Positions 16,449-27,774 of a DNA stretch of 64,000 bases are shown piece by piece; position 1 is the first letter of the stretch, and each line of letters begins with the position of its first letter. A model generated the notes under the pieces. The model did not search any database and was not told the DNA's origin. It was given only the letters and a program-made list of their open reading frames with translations. The stretch is from Luteolibacter sp. LG18 (GTDB taxonomy: Bacteria; Verrucomicrobiota; Verrucomicrobiia; Verrucomicrobiales; Akkermansiaceae), in assembly GCF_036322585.1 (NCBI RefSeq), contig NZ_AP024600.1, forward strand, positions 2,356,001 to 2,420,000. Direction: 5' to 3'. The position numbers and the translations under genes were made by a program.

Positions 16449-17690
16449 ATGCCCGACGTTTGCCTTTATTTCCAGGTTCACCAACCGAACCGGCTCATTC
16501 CGTACGATTTCTTCCGGATCGGCGAGCACGCCTTCTATGAAGACGACCTGCTCAACGCCCGCATCCTCTCGAAGGTGGCGGAGAAGTGCTACCTGCCCGC
16601 GAACAAGATGTTCAAGCGCCTCATCGAGCGCAGCGAGGGCAAGTTCCGCATGGCGCTCTCGATCAGCGGTACGGTGATCGAACAGATGCAGCACCACCGC
16701 CCGGACGTGCTGGAGTCCTTCCAGGAGCTGGTGGCCACCGGCGGCGTGGAGCTGCTGGCGGAGACCTATTACCACTCGCTGGCGATCGTCCATTCCCGCA
16801 AGGAATTCGAGCGCCAGGTGGAACGGCACCTCGATCTCCTGGAGGAGGTCTTCTCGGTGCGGCCGCGGGTGTTCCGGAACACCGAACTGATCTACAACAA
16901 CGCCATCGCCGCCCAGGCGGAAACGATGGGCTTCGACGGCATCCTCGGCGAGGGGGTCGAATGGGTGCTCAACGGCCATTCGCCGAATTTCCTCTACCGC
17001 GCTCCGCATGTCAGCCGGCTCAAGACGCTGCTGCGGAATCCCGGTCTCTCCGATGACCTGGGCTTCCGTTTCTCCGACAAGAACTGGACCGAATACCCGC
17101 TCTCGCCGGAAACCTTCGCCGATTGGCTGGTGAAGTCGAAGGGCGACGTGGTGAACCTGTTCATGGACTACGAGACGATCGGCGAGCACCAGTGGGGCGA
17201 CACCGGCATCTTCAAGTTCTGGGAGCAGCTTCCCGAAACGCTGCTCGAGCTCGGCGGCCAGTGGATCACGCCTTCCGAGGCCGTGGATCTCCACCGGGCC
17301 TCGAAGGAATACGATTGCCACTGGCCGACCTCGTGGGCGGACGCCGAGCGCGACCTCACCGCGTGGATGGGCAACGTGATGCAGCAGGAGGCGATCGCGA
17401 AGATCCATCGGCTGGAGGAAGAGGTGCTGGCCGCGAAGGACCCGGACCTCACCCATGTCTGGGCGAAACTCCAGACCTCGGACCACTTCTACTGGATGTC
17501 CACCAAGGGCGGCACGGATGGCGGGGTGCACTCGTATTTCTCGCCCTACGGCGGTCCCTACGACGCCTACATCTACTTCATGAACTCGCTGGCGGACCTC
17601 CAGATCCGGCTGAAGCGGCTCAAGGAGGGCGTGAACGGCGTGCCCCTCGCGGTGGCGGCAAGTGCGGGCGGGCTGAAGAATTTTTCGTAA
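16449..17690 (+). CDS. Glycoside hydrolase family 57 (alpha-amylase/4-alpha-glucanotransferase type)
   Basis: About 413 residues, no signal peptide. All main GH57 motifs are visible: the N-terminal YFQVHQPNR, the nucleophile Glu146 in FRNTELIYNN, and the acid/base Asp240 in LFMDYETIGEH; the WPTSWADAERDLTAWMGN and QTSDHFYWMSTKGG segments are typical of the alpha-amylase subgroup near the C-terminus. The enzyme should act on alpha-1,4-glucans inside the cell, by hydrolysis or transglycosylation. It is the second gene of a two-gene operon with the glycosyltransferase, a pairing known from other bacteria and archaea that make glycogen by the GT4/GH57 route. A branching-enzyme role is less likely because those are usually longer (about 520 residues or more). 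Confidence 0.92.
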   Translation: MPDVCLYFQVHQPNRLIPYDFFRIGEHAFYEDDLLNARILSKVAEKCYLPANKMFKRLIERSEGKFRMALSISGTVIEQMQHHRPDVLESFQELVATGGVELLAETYYHSLAIVHSRKEFERQVERHLDLLEEVFSVRPRVFRNTELIYNNAIAAQAETMGFDGILGEGVEWVLNGHSPNFLYRAPHVSRLKTLLRNPGLSDDLGFRFSDKNWTEYPLSPETFADWLVKSKGDVVNLFMDYETIGEHQWGDTGIFKFWEQLPETLLELGGQWITPSEAVDLHRASKEYDCHWPTSWADAERDLTAWMGNVMQQEAIAKIHRLEEEVLAAKDPDLTHVWAKLQTSDHFYWMSTKGGTDGGVHSYFSPYGGPYDAYIYFMNSLADLQIRLKRLKEGVNGVPLAVAASAGGLKNFS

Positions 17691-17765
17691 TACTCCCCGG
17701 GCCGGGGTCATGGGCATGGCAACAGGCGTTCCGTCGATGGGGCGTCTGGTTGCATTGCCCATCGC

Positions 17766-18485
17766 ATGAAAATCCTAGCCCCCTTGTTCCTCGCGCTCGC
17801 GGCTCCGGCCGGTGCCGCGATCCTGCTCACGACCGGTTTCACCGGCGTCACCAGCACCGGTGCCACCCTCAATGGCATCACCTGGACCGGTGACTCCCGC
17901 CTGACCGGAGCTTCCTCCACCACGGTTGGCGGTGCCGCCAACTATCTGGCGACGCCCCTCACGGCGGGCCGCGTGGTGCCGAACGTGAATGTCCAGCTCG
18001 CCTCCGGTACCGCGCCGGTGGCCGTCTGGACCACCGATTACGTGGTGAGCTACACGTTCAGCAATTCCGGGGACTCCCTGGTGCTGACCACCGTCGATCT
18101 GACCGGGTTTGCCTACAATTCCACGTCCGCGATCCAGACGGCTGCCCGCACCACCCGCTTCTCCGCGAGCATTCTGGATTCGTCCCTCACCACCACCTTC
18201 GCGACGGGCTCGCTCCAGCAACTGATCGCGGCGAATGCCAGTTCCGGCATGGCGTTCTCGATCACGCTGGCCGGTGACACCACGCTCGATGCCGCGGATC
18301 TCGGGGGCACCAGTGGCACCTTCGTGCTGCGCATTACCGGGGACAAACCGACCGTGACCGAGGGCGGCTCTTACGGCGGCATCGACAACCTGACGCTCAA
18401 TGGCAGCTACCAGGCCGTGCCGGAGCCGTCCGCCGTCCTGCTCGGTGCCTTGGGGATGGTCGCCCTGCTGCGCCGCCGTCGTTGA
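17766..18485 (+). CDS. PEP-CTERM sorting-signal surface protein
   Basis: A 239-residue exported protein. It has an N-terminal signal peptide (MKILAPLFLALAAPAGA), a Thr/Ser/Ala-rich beta-sandwich body, and a textbook PEP-CTERM end: VPEPSAVLLGALGMVALLRRRR, that is Pro-Glu-Pro, a membrane helix and an Arg cluster. Such proteins are processed by an exosortase and displayed on or released from the cell surface, often as part of an exopolysaccharide matrix. No exosortase (epsH/xrt) gene is in this window. The core domain is not recognised. A GC-rich terminator hairpin separates it from the sulfatase gene that follows on the same strand. Confidence 0.9.
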   Translation: MKILAPLFLALAAPAGAAILLTTGFTGVTSTGATLNGITWTGDSRLTGASSTTVGGAANYLATPLTAGRVVPNVNVQLASGTAPVAVWTTDYVVSYTFSNSGDSLVLTTVDLTGFAYNSTSAIQTAARTTRFSASILDSSLTTTFATGSLQQLIAANASSGMAFSITLAGDTTLDAADLGGTSGTFVLRITGDKPTVTEGGSYGGIDNLTLNGSYQAVPEPSAVLLGALGMVALLRRRR

Positions 18486-18493
18486 TCTTCACC

Positions 18494-18526
18494 CGGGCCG
18501 GGGTGAAGTGCCCCGGCCCGTCGTTT
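18494..18526 (+). terminator. Terminator hairpin between PEP-CTERM and sulfatase genes
   Basis: Perfect 10-bp GC stem (CGGGCCGGGG at 18494-18503 with 18511-18520, loop of seven) followed by TCGTTT. The T-run is short, so termination may be partial. Confidence 0.6.
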
Positions 18527-18539
18527 CCCGCCCGTCACG

Positions 18540-21500
18540 ATGAAGCGCCTGTTTTCCATTCTGTCCGTCCTCCTTTGCTCCGCCTTGTTCGCGGCCGGAG
18601 CCGCCCCGAAGCCGAATGTCATCTTCGTGCTCTGCGATGACCTCGGCTACGGGGACATCGGGGTGTTTTACCAGAACCTGCGGAAGGCGAACAACGACCG
18701 TGCCGAGCCCTGGCACTTCACGCCGAACCTCGACACCGTGGCGGGCGAGGGCCTGCAATTGCCGCACCACTACTGTCCGGCGCCCGTCTGTGCGCCGTCC
18801 CGTGCCTCGCTGCTGCTCGGTGTCCACCAAGGCCACGCGAACGTCCGGGACAACCAGTTCGACAAGGCGCTGGAGAGCAATCACACCCTTGCCAGCGTGC
18901 TGAAGGGGGCGGGTTACGCCACCGCCTGTGTCGGCAAGTGGGGTCTGCAAGGCTCCGGCACGACTCCGGCCACCTGGCCCGCCTATCCCACCAAGCGCGG
19001 GTTCGACTACTATTACGGCTATGTCGCACACGGCGACGGCCACGAACACTATCCGAAGGAAGGCACCTATCAGGGCGCGAAGCAGGTCTGGGACATGGAC
19101 ACCGAGGTCTCGGCCGGGCTGGCCAAGTGCTACACTGCCGACCTGTGGACGGCCCGTGCGAAAAAATGGATCGTGGACCAGCACGCGGCCTCCCCGACCC
19201 AGCCGTTTTTCCTCTACCTCGCCTATGACACCCCGCATGCGACCTGCGAGCTGCCCACCATGGCCTATCCGGCAGGGAAGGGGCTCACGGGCGGGTTGCA
19301 ATGGAATGGCACCGCGGGTTCGATGATCAACACCGCCGGTGGCACCGTCGACAGCTACATCCACCCGGATTATGCGACCGCCACTTACGACAATGACAAG
19401 ACTTCGATCGGGCCGGAAGTGGCTTGGCCGAATGTCATGAAGCGCTACGCCACATCGGTGCGCCGCATCGACGATTGCATGGGCGACCTGATCCAGACGC
19501 TGAAGGATCTGAATATCGACGACAACACGCTGATCGTTTTCACCTCGGACAACGGCGTCAGCGATGAGTCCTATCTCTCCTCGGCCATGCAGCCGTATTT
19601 CTTCAACAGCTTCGGTCCGTTCGATGGGATCAAGCGCGATTGCTGGGAAGGCGGTGCCCGTGTTGGCGCGCTGGTGCGCTGGCCGGCGGGAATCCCCGCG
19701 AACCGCGTCAGCAACCTGCCGAGCCAGTTCCACGATTGGATGCCCACCTTCGCGGAGCTCGCGGGGGTGCCCGCGCCGGCCCGCGCGGACGGGGTTTCGC
19801 TGGTGCCCACCCTGGAAAACATTGCGGGTCAGAAGACGCCGCAAGTTTACATCGAGTACTACTACAACGGCACCACGCCGAACTATTCCGAGTTCGATGC
19901 CGCGAAGCGCGGGCGCTCCCGGCAGCAGATGCAGATGGTCCGCATCGGCGACTATGTCGGCGTGCGCTACGCCATTCCCGCGCAGTTGAACGATTTCGAA
20001 ATCTACAACGTCGTGACCGACCCGAAGGAGTCGAACAACCTCGCCGTGGGCATGACCGACCTTCAGCAGCAGATGAAGGACAAGGTGCTGCGGATGCGTC
20101 GTCCGGATAGTAGCGCCGCGCGGCCGTATGATTCACAGCAGGTGCCCTCCCTGCACACCGGCTCGGTCACCACCGGCCTCGAATGGAAAGCCTACACGAA
20201 CGTCTGGTCGGGATGGCTTCCCGATTTTTCCAGCCTCACTCCGGCGTCGAGCGGCACTTCTTCCGTGCCGGATGTCTCCCTGCGCACGGGGGATTCGAAT
20301 GTGGGCCTGTTGTTCTCCGGTTACCTGAATGTCCCGGCCGACGGTACCTATACGTTCTATTTGAACGCGGACACCCGCGCCTTCCTCCGCATCCACGATG
20401 CCTCGGTGATCGATGCCGATTCCGGCTACACCGGCGGCACCGAGAAGAGCGCTTCGATCAACCTGAAGGCGGGCAGGCATCCCTTCCGCCTGTCGTGGTC
20501 GCGCGCCACCGCGGGCACCCCGGCTCTGTCGATCCAGTGGAGCGGCCCCGGCATCGCGAAGCAGGCGATGGCCGCCTCGGCGTTCGTCCGCGACGGGATC
20601 GGCACCGGTGCTCCCCCGACCGCGAACGACGACACGGTGACCATCCTCAAGGACACGGCCACCACCATTTCCGTCCTCGGCAATGACACCGACGACGGAT
20701 CGCCCCAGCCGCTTGCGATCAGCTCCGTGAGCCAGCCGTCGGCGGGCACCGCCGTGATCCAGGGCTCCAATATCCTCTACACCCCGGCCGCGGGCTTCCT
20801 TGGCGAGGATTCCTTCACCTACACCTGCACCGATGGCGACCAACCCGCCACTGCCACCGTGCGGGTCAGCGTCGCTTACGCGGATGCGGACTACTGGTTC
20901 CCGCTGGATCAAAGTGCCGGCCTGACCACCACCGAGGCGGGTGGCTACCGGTCCGCCACCTTGAACGGCTTCACCAGCGATCCCACGCAGTGGGTCACCG
21001 GCCGGGCCGGTCGCGCGCTCCTGTTCGATGGCGTGAACGACTACGTGAGCGTGGATGGTTTCAATGGCATCACGGGCACCAACGCCCGCACCTGCTCGGC
21101 ATGGGTGAAGACCACCGGCACCGGCCAGATGCCGGTCATCGCCTGGGGGCCGAACTCGACGGGCAACAAGTGGACTTTCCTCGTCCAGAGCGGGCAGCCG
21201 CGCATCGAGGCCACCGGCGGCGCGCTCCAGGCGAGCCACACGGTGAACGACGGCCAGTGGCACCACATCGCCTGCACCTTCGCCAACGACGGCACGCCCA
21301 CCGTGACGGACACCAAACTCTATATCGATGGCGTGCTGGAAACGACCTTCGCGTCCAGCACCTCGGTGGCGATCAACACCACCGCCAGCCAGGTGAAGAT
21401 CGGCAGCGACGTGCAAAGCCGCTTCTTCACCGGCACGATCGATGACGTCCGCATTTATCCGCGCGCGCTCAGCGCCGCCGAGGTATCCACGCTCGCCACC

Positions 21501-21887
21501 GAAACCCAGACGTCGGCGCTCGCCTGGCACCGGCGCTACTTCGGTGGCGATGCCGTGAACTGGTCGGTGGACGATGATGGCGACGGCCGCAGCCGCCTCA
21601 GCGAATACGCTTTCGGTACCCGTCCCCGCGTTGCCGATTACACGCCGATCACCAGCGCGGAGTGGATCGACGGCGAATACCGCATGACCTACCCACGCCG
21701 CCGTGGCGGACCGTCCACGCTGGTGTATCAGGTGCAGTCCTCGTCCGATCTCGTCAACTGGAGCAGCCTTCAGGTCTCCGAGGTGTCGGTGTTCCCGGAG
21801 GGGGACTTCGACGAGGTCACCGTGGAGTCTACCGCTCCCGAGACCCCGGAGAAGTTGTTCCTCCGGGTGCGGGCCACCGGCCCCTGA
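18540..21887 (+). CDS. Secreted multi-domain sulfatase (sulfatase + PA14 + LamG)
   Basis: A 1,115-residue exported protein. After a signal peptide (to about residue 21) comes a type I sulfatase: metal-binding Asp33-Asp34 in FVLCDDLGYGDIG, and the formylglycine site CAPSR with Cys84. A PA14-like sugar-binding domain (about 545-690, FYLNADTRAFLRIHD) follows, then a cadherin/Ig-like 'tandem-95' domain (about 695-780, AGFLGEDSFTYTCTDGD), a LamG domain (about 785-990, DGQWHHIACTFANDG), and a C-terminal calcium-loop plus beta-sandwich module (about 1000-1115, DDDGDGRSRLSEYAFGT ... FLRVRATGP). It should cleave sulfate esters from polysaccharides outside the cell. The Cys needs a formylglycine-generating or anaerobic maturase enzyme, not seen here. 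This is longer than ordinary arylsulfatases (450-600 residues). Confidence 0.93.
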   Translation: MKRLFSILSVLLCSALFAAGAAPKPNVIFVLCDDLGYGDIGVFYQNLRKANNDRAEPWHFTPNLDTVAGEGLQLPHHYCPAPVCAPSRASLLLGVHQGHANVRDNQFDKALESNHTLASVLKGAGYATACVGKWGLQGSGTTPATWPAYPTKRGFDYYYGYVAHGDGHEHYPKEGTYQGAKQVWDMDTEVSAGLAKCYTADLWTARAKKWIVDQHAASPTQPFFLYLAYDTPHATCELPTMAYPAGKGLTGGLQWNGTAGSMINTAGGTVDSYIHPDYATATYDNDKTSIGPEVAWPNVMKRYATSVRRIDDCMGDLIQTLKDLNIDDNTLIVFTSDNGVSDESYLSSAMQPYFFNSFGPFDGIKRDCWEGGARVGALVRWPAGIPANRVSNLPSQFHDWMPTFAELAGVPAPARADGVSLVPTLENIAGQKTPQVYIEYYYNGTTPNYSEFDAAKRGRSRQQMQMVRIGDYVGVRYAIPAQLNDFEIYNVVTDPKESNNLAVGMTDLQQQMKDKVLRMRRPDSSAARPYDSQQVPSLHTGSVTTGLEWKAYTNVWSGWLPDFSSLTPASSGTSSVPDVSLRTGDSNVGLLFSGYLNVPADGTYTFYLNADTRAFLRIHDASVIDADSGYTGGTEKSASINLKAGRHPFRLSWSRATAGTPALSIQWSGPGIAKQAMAASAFVRDGIGTGAPPTANDDTVTILKDTATTISVLGNDTDDGSPQPLAISSVSQPSAGTAVIQGSNILYTPAAGFLGEDSFTYTCTDGDQPATATVRVSVAYADADYWFPLDQSAGLTTTEAGGYRSATLNGFTSDPTQWVTGRAGRALLFDGVNDYVSVDGFNGITGTNARTCSAWVKTTGTGQMPVIAWGPNSTGNKWTFLVQSGQPRIEATGGALQASHTVNDGQWHHIACTFANDGTPTVTDTKLYIDGVLETTFASSTSVAINTTASQVKIGSDVQSRFFTGTIDDVRIYPRALSAAEVSTLATETQTSALAWHRRYFGGDAVNWSVDDDGDGRSRLSEYAFGTRPRVADYTPITSAEWIDGEYRMTYPRRRGGPSTLVYQVQSSSDLVNWSSLQVSEVSVFPEGDFDEVTVESTAPETPEKLFLRVRATGP

Positions 21888-21932
21888 CGCTTCAAACCGC
21901 GACCCACGCCGAGCATCTTCTTTCCCCTCCGG

Positions 21933-22490
21933 ATGAAACCTGATTCCATTGCCTCCACTCCCGCCATGGAAGAACTCCGGATCGAATACCTGCAACTGGT
22001 GACCCGCCACCAGCCGGCGATCTACGGCTACATCCGCAGCCTCGCCCCACAGGCGGACGTGGAGGACATCCTTCAGGAAACGAACCTGGTGCTGTGGAAC
22101 AAGGCGGACACCTTCGAGCCCGGGACCAATTTCAAGGCCTTCGCCTTCCGCATCGCCCACCTCAAGACGCTCGAGGCCCTGCGCTCCGACAAGCGCCGCC
22201 AGTGGCTCGTCTTCGACAGCGACCTGATGGAGCAGATCTCCGCGCGTAGCTCGTCTCCGGAGTCCCTTGCGGATGGCCAGCAGGCCGCGCTCCGCGAGTG
22301 CATGAAGCAGCTCGAGCCCGGCGACCGCGAGCTGATCCACACCCGCTACGTGGTCGGTCGCACGGTCCGGGACATGGCGCGCGATCTCCGGAAAACGGAG
22401 GGCTCGCTCCAGCAGTGGTTCTTCCGCATGCGGAACCAACTGCGCGATTGCGTCGAGCGCCGAAACCGGGTGGAAGGAGGTGTCGCATGA
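21933..22490 (+). CDS. ECF-type RNA polymerase sigma factor
   Basis: A 185-residue sigma-70 family protein. Region 2 lies at about residues 20-90, with ADVEDILQETNLVLWNKADTF (region 2.2-2.3) and FKAFAFRIAHLKTLEALRSD (2.4); region 4 at about 120-175 with LEPGDRELIHTRYVVGRTVRDMA and an HTH (KTEGSLQQWFFRMRNQLRDCV). This is the planctomycete/verrucomicrobial ECF subgroup that pairs with FecR-LamG proteins. It would direct RNA polymerase to a small set of genes when its partner is inactivated. The stop overlaps the ATG of the partner (ATGA at 22487-22490), so both are made together. The 45-base gap from the sulfatase stop suggests possible read-through from that gene. Confidence 0.92.
   Translation: MKPDSIASTPAMEELRIEYLQLVTRHQPAIYGYIRSLAPQADVEDILQETNLVLWNKADTFEPGTNFKAFAFRIAHLKTLEALRSDKRRQWLVFDSDLMEQISARSSSPESLADGQQAALRECMKQLEPGDRELIHTRYVVGRTVRDMARDLRKTEGSLQQWFFRMRNQLRDCVERRNRVEGGVA
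22474..22481 (+). promoter_or_regulatory. Strong ribosome binding site of the FecR-LamG gene
   Basis: AAGGAGGT lies five bases before the ATG at 22487 and inside the 3' end of the sigma gene. Most other genes here have no such site, so this supports coupled but independently strong translation of the partner. Confidence 0.75.
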
Positions 22491-24058
22491 ACCGCGAGAC
22501 GATGGAATGGATCGATGCCTTGTTGGAAGGCTCGCTCGCGCCCGAGCATTTCGCGGAACTCCAGCGGCGCATGCGGGAGGACCCGGTCGCCATGGAGCAC
22601 TACTGCATCCAGGCCGAGATCCACGGTCGCCTGGAATGGGAGCTTCGCGATGCTGCCCGTGAGGCGGATGTGCCCGCGACGAAGGTCACGCGCTTCCCCG
22701 CGTGGGTGCGGAAACTTCCCGCCGCCGCGGCCCTGGTGGCCTTGGGCGCGGGAATGGGCATCCTTTTCAAGCCCGCGAAACAGATCATCCAGGTGGTGGA
22801 AAAGGAGCGGGCCGGTGGCTCCGGCGCGTTCGTCGCCCGCATCACCCAAGCCAGCGACGCGAAGTGGAAGAGCGGCCAGCCCCTTGTGGGTGAATGGATC
22901 TCCACCGGCATCATGGAACTCACCGAGGGCTCCGCGCAGATCACCTTCGATTCCGGCGCCAGCGTGCGGCTCCAGGCTCCCGCCCGCCTCGATGTGTCCT
23001 CGCCGAACCGTGCCCGCCTCGAACTCGGGAAATCGATCGTCGACATCCCCGATCAAGCCGGCGGCTTCGTGATCGAAACCCCCACAGGTGAACTCCGCCA
23101 CCGCGGCTCGCGTTTCGGCGTGGCGGTGGAGGAGGACGGCCATGCCGAGGTCCACGTGCTCGCCGGGGAGGTGGAGCTCAATCCCAAGCGCGGCGTCCGG
23201 GATTCGCTCAAGATCGCCAAGTCGAAGTCCGTTCGCCTCGCCGACTCCGGGGTTCTCAATGAAGCGCCCCGCTATGAGCCTGGCGACTTCGGCAAGGTGG
23301 CGCGCACCGACAGCGCGCTGATGCCGACGACCTACCTGCACTGGAGCTTCGACGCGATGAACAATGCCGATGGCACCTTCGATGAGACCGGCGTGCGGCC
23401 GGAGGGCCAGGCGCCTTTCGTGGCGCGGATGGTGGAGTTGAAGGACGTCACCCATCCCTCGCTGGTGCCGGGGAAATTCGGCAACGCGGTGAAGCTCGAT
23501 GGCTTCGCCACCGTGATCGGCACCGGCTTTCCCGGCTATGCCGGAAACCAGGCCCGCTCGGTGACCTTCTGGGTGATGGTCCCGCCTGGCACCCCGGATA
23601 CCTTCTGTTATTCGATGCTGTCGTGGGGGCCTTCCACGCCGGGCATGGGACGGAAGTGGCAGGTCGCCTGGAACAACGGCACCGACAACAACGGCACCAA
23701 GGGCGCGATCCGCGTGGAGGTGCAGGGCGGGGCCAGCATCGGATCGACCGACCTGCGCGATGGTAAGTGGCACCATGTGGCGGTGGTCTTTCCTGGCGGC
23801 CCCCACAGCAGCACCAACGACATCCGCTACTACATCGACGGCCGCCTGGATCCCTCCACCTACGTCAAAACGCGGGAGGTGGACACCCAGATCGATGGGC
23901 CGAATGCCTTCCCTCTCACCATCGGCCATCGGGTCGACAACGAATCCAGCTACTCGTTCCGCGGCAGCATCGACGAGCTGTATGTCTTCCCGGTCGCGCT
24001 GCTGCCGGAGACCATCGAGGATCTCTATCAGCGCAACGCACCGCCCGGGCTGCGTTGA
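22487..24058 (+). CDS. FecR-domain transmembrane regulator fused to LamG
   Basis: About 523 residues. The N-terminal 70 residues are cytoplasmic and probably bind the sigma factor (METMEWIDALLEGSLAPE-type anti-sigma helix and HYCIQAEIHGRLEWEL). A single membrane span covers about residues 75-95. The periplasmic FecR domain follows at about 150-255 (ELTEGSAQITFDSGASVRLQA, ETPTGELRHRGSRFGVAVEED), then a LamG/concanavalin domain at about 340-515 (GKWHHVAVVFPGG, YYIDGRL, GSIDELYVF). By analogy with FecR systems, binding of a ligand by the LamG domain may release or activate the sigma factor. The LamG fusion replaces the TonB-receptor contact of classic FecR; no TonB receptor is nearby. Its stop codon directly abuts the stop of the convergent DUF1552 gene with no base between. 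Confidence 0.9.
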   Translation: MNRETMEWIDALLEGSLAPEHFAELQRRMREDPVAMEHYCIQAEIHGRLEWELRDAAREADVPATKVTRFPAWVRKLPAAAALVALGAGMGILFKPAKQIIQVVEKERAGGSGAFVARITQASDAKWKSGQPLVGEWISTGIMELTEGSAQITFDSGASVRLQAPARLDVSSPNRARLELGKSIVDIPDQAGGFVIETPTGELRHRGSRFGVAVEEDGHAEVHVLAGEVELNPKRGVRDSLKIAKSKSVRLADSGVLNEAPRYEPGDFGKVARTDSALMPTTYLHWSFDAMNNADGTFDETGVRPEGQAPFVARMVELKDVTHPSLVPGKFGNAVKLDGFATVIGTGFPGYAGNQARSVTFWVMVPPGTPDTFCYSMLSWGPSTPGMGRKWQVAWNNGTDNNGTKGAIRVEVQGGASIGSTDLRDGKWHHVAVVFPGGPHSSTNDIRYYIDGRLDPSTYVKTREVDTQIDGPNAFPLTIGHRVDNESSYSFRGSIDELYVFPVALLPETIEDLYQRNAPPGLR

Positions 24059-25351
24059 TCAGATCCCGGAAAGCTCTCCCTGCGAGTCACCGAGCCGCGC
24101 GGCCTTCACGCCCATCCGGTCCAGCATCGAGAGATACAGGTTCGTCATCGGCGTGCCCTTCGGGGCTTCGATCACTCGGCCTTGCTTGAGGGTGCCCTTG
24201 GCGTGCCCGGCCAGCAGCACCGGCAGGTCATCGTGGTTGTGGCGGTTGCCATCGGCGATGCCGCCGCCGTAGACGATCATCGAGTGGTCGAGGAGCGTGC
24301 CATCGCCGTCCGGGATCGATTTCATCTTCTCCAGGAACCACGCGAACTGCTCGACGTAATAGCGGTCGATCTCGCCGATGCGGCGCAGCGTCTCTGGATC
24401 GCCTCGATGATGGGAAAGACCGTGGTGCGCGTCGGGGATGCCGATCTCGGGGAAGGTCCGGTTCGAGCCATCGTGCGCCAGTAGGAAGGAAGCGATGCGC
24501 GTGCTGTCCGTCTGGAAGGCCAGCGCCATCAACTCGTACATCAGCCGGATGTGGTCGCGGTAGATTTCCGGCACGCCGTTCGGGCGCTTGTCCTCCGGCA
24601 CTTCCTTGCGGAATTGCTCGGCGCGCGAGATGCGCGTTTCCACGTCCCGCACCGAACTGAAGTACTGGTCCATCTTGCCGCGGTCCTCGTGGTCGAGGCG
24701 GCCTTGCAGGCGCTTGGCATCCTCCAGCACGAAATCGAGCACGCTCTTCTCGTAGACGCGGCGGCGCGCGTCCTGCTTCTCATCGCCGGAGCCGAAGAGC
24801 TTTTCGAACACCATCCGCGGATCACGTTCCGCCGGGGCGGGGATGTTCTCGCTGCGCCACGAGAGGTTGAACTGATACGCGCAGGAATAGCCGGAGTCGC
24901 ACTCGCCCGCGGCGCGCGGCGGATCGGTGGAAAGTTCGAGCGAAGGCAGCCGCGTGAGGTGGCCGATCTCGTTCGCGGCGAGTTGGTCCACGGAAATGCC
25001 GAGCCGGATGTCGGAGCCGGCGGTCTTGCGCGCTTGGCAACCGGTCAGGAAAGTCGCGTTTGCCCGCGCGTGGTCGCCCGCGCCATCGCCGTTCGCGGCG
25101 GCCTTGTGCTGGTCCAGCCCACGGAAGACCGAGAAGTGCTCGCGCAGCGCGGCCAGCGGTTGGAGGGTGGGGGAAAGCTGGCTGCCGGCCGCCGGTCGCC
25201 ACAGGTCGAGGTTCACCCCGTTTGGAATGTAAACGAATCCCATCCGCAGCGGGGATGCGGCGGCCGCGGTCGTCGCGGCCTGCGCGGACGGCAAGTAGGG
25301 CAGCGCGCAGGTGGCGGCGAGTCCTTGCAGGAAGCGGCGGCGGGGTGTCAT
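24059..25351 (-). CDS. DUF1552 family Tat-exported protein
   Basis: About 430 residues from the ATG at 25351. It starts with a twin-arginine signal (MTPRRRFLQGLAATCALPYL), then GFVYIPNGVNLDLWRPAAG and LRGLDQ-type segments, ANATFLTGCQARKT, and DHSMIVYGGGIADGNRHNHDDLPVLLAG near the C-terminus, all hallmarks of DUF1552, which is related to the DUF1501/alkaline-phosphatase-like fold. These proteins are abundant in Planctomycetes and Verrucomicrobia and are nearly always encoded next to a DUF1592 cytochrome; their function is unknown. The start is 20 bases after the stop of the DUF1592 gene on the same strand, an operon with that gene first. The upstream open frame to 26335 is only a shadow of the DUF1592 gene. 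Confidence 0.92.
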   Translation of the reverse strand: MTPRRRFLQGLAATCALPYLPSAQAATTAAAASPLRMGFVYIPNGVNLDLWRPAAGSQLSPTLQPLAALREHFSVFRGLDQHKAAANGDGAGDHARANATFLTGCQARKTAGSDIRLGISVDQLAANEIGHLTRLPSLELSTDPPRAAGECDSGYSCAYQFNLSWRSENIPAPAERDPRMVFEKLFGSGDEKQDARRRVYEKSVLDFVLEDAKRLQGRLDHEDRGKMDQYFSSVRDVETRISRAEQFRKEVPEDKRPNGVPEIYRDHIRLMYELMALAFQTDSTRIASFLLAHDGSNRTFPEIGIPDAHHGLSHHRGDPETLRRIGEIDRYYVEQFAWFLEKMKSIPDGDGTLLDHSMIVYGGGIADGNRHNHDDLPVLLAGHAKGTLKQGRVIEAPKGTPMTNLYLSMLDRMGVKAARLGDSQGELSGI

Positions 25352-25371
25352 GGCGGCGGGGTGTCGGGGTT

Positions 25372-27711
<2,340 letters not shown>

Positions 27712-27774
27712 TCAACCGGTTCCTACGCCGGGATCGGGGAATTGCTTGCACAAAGAAATGTGCTTCCCGGATAG

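Noticed and set aside
20133-22439. A 768-codon reverse frame over the sulfatase and sigma genes
   Set aside because: Antisense to two genes with complete motifs.
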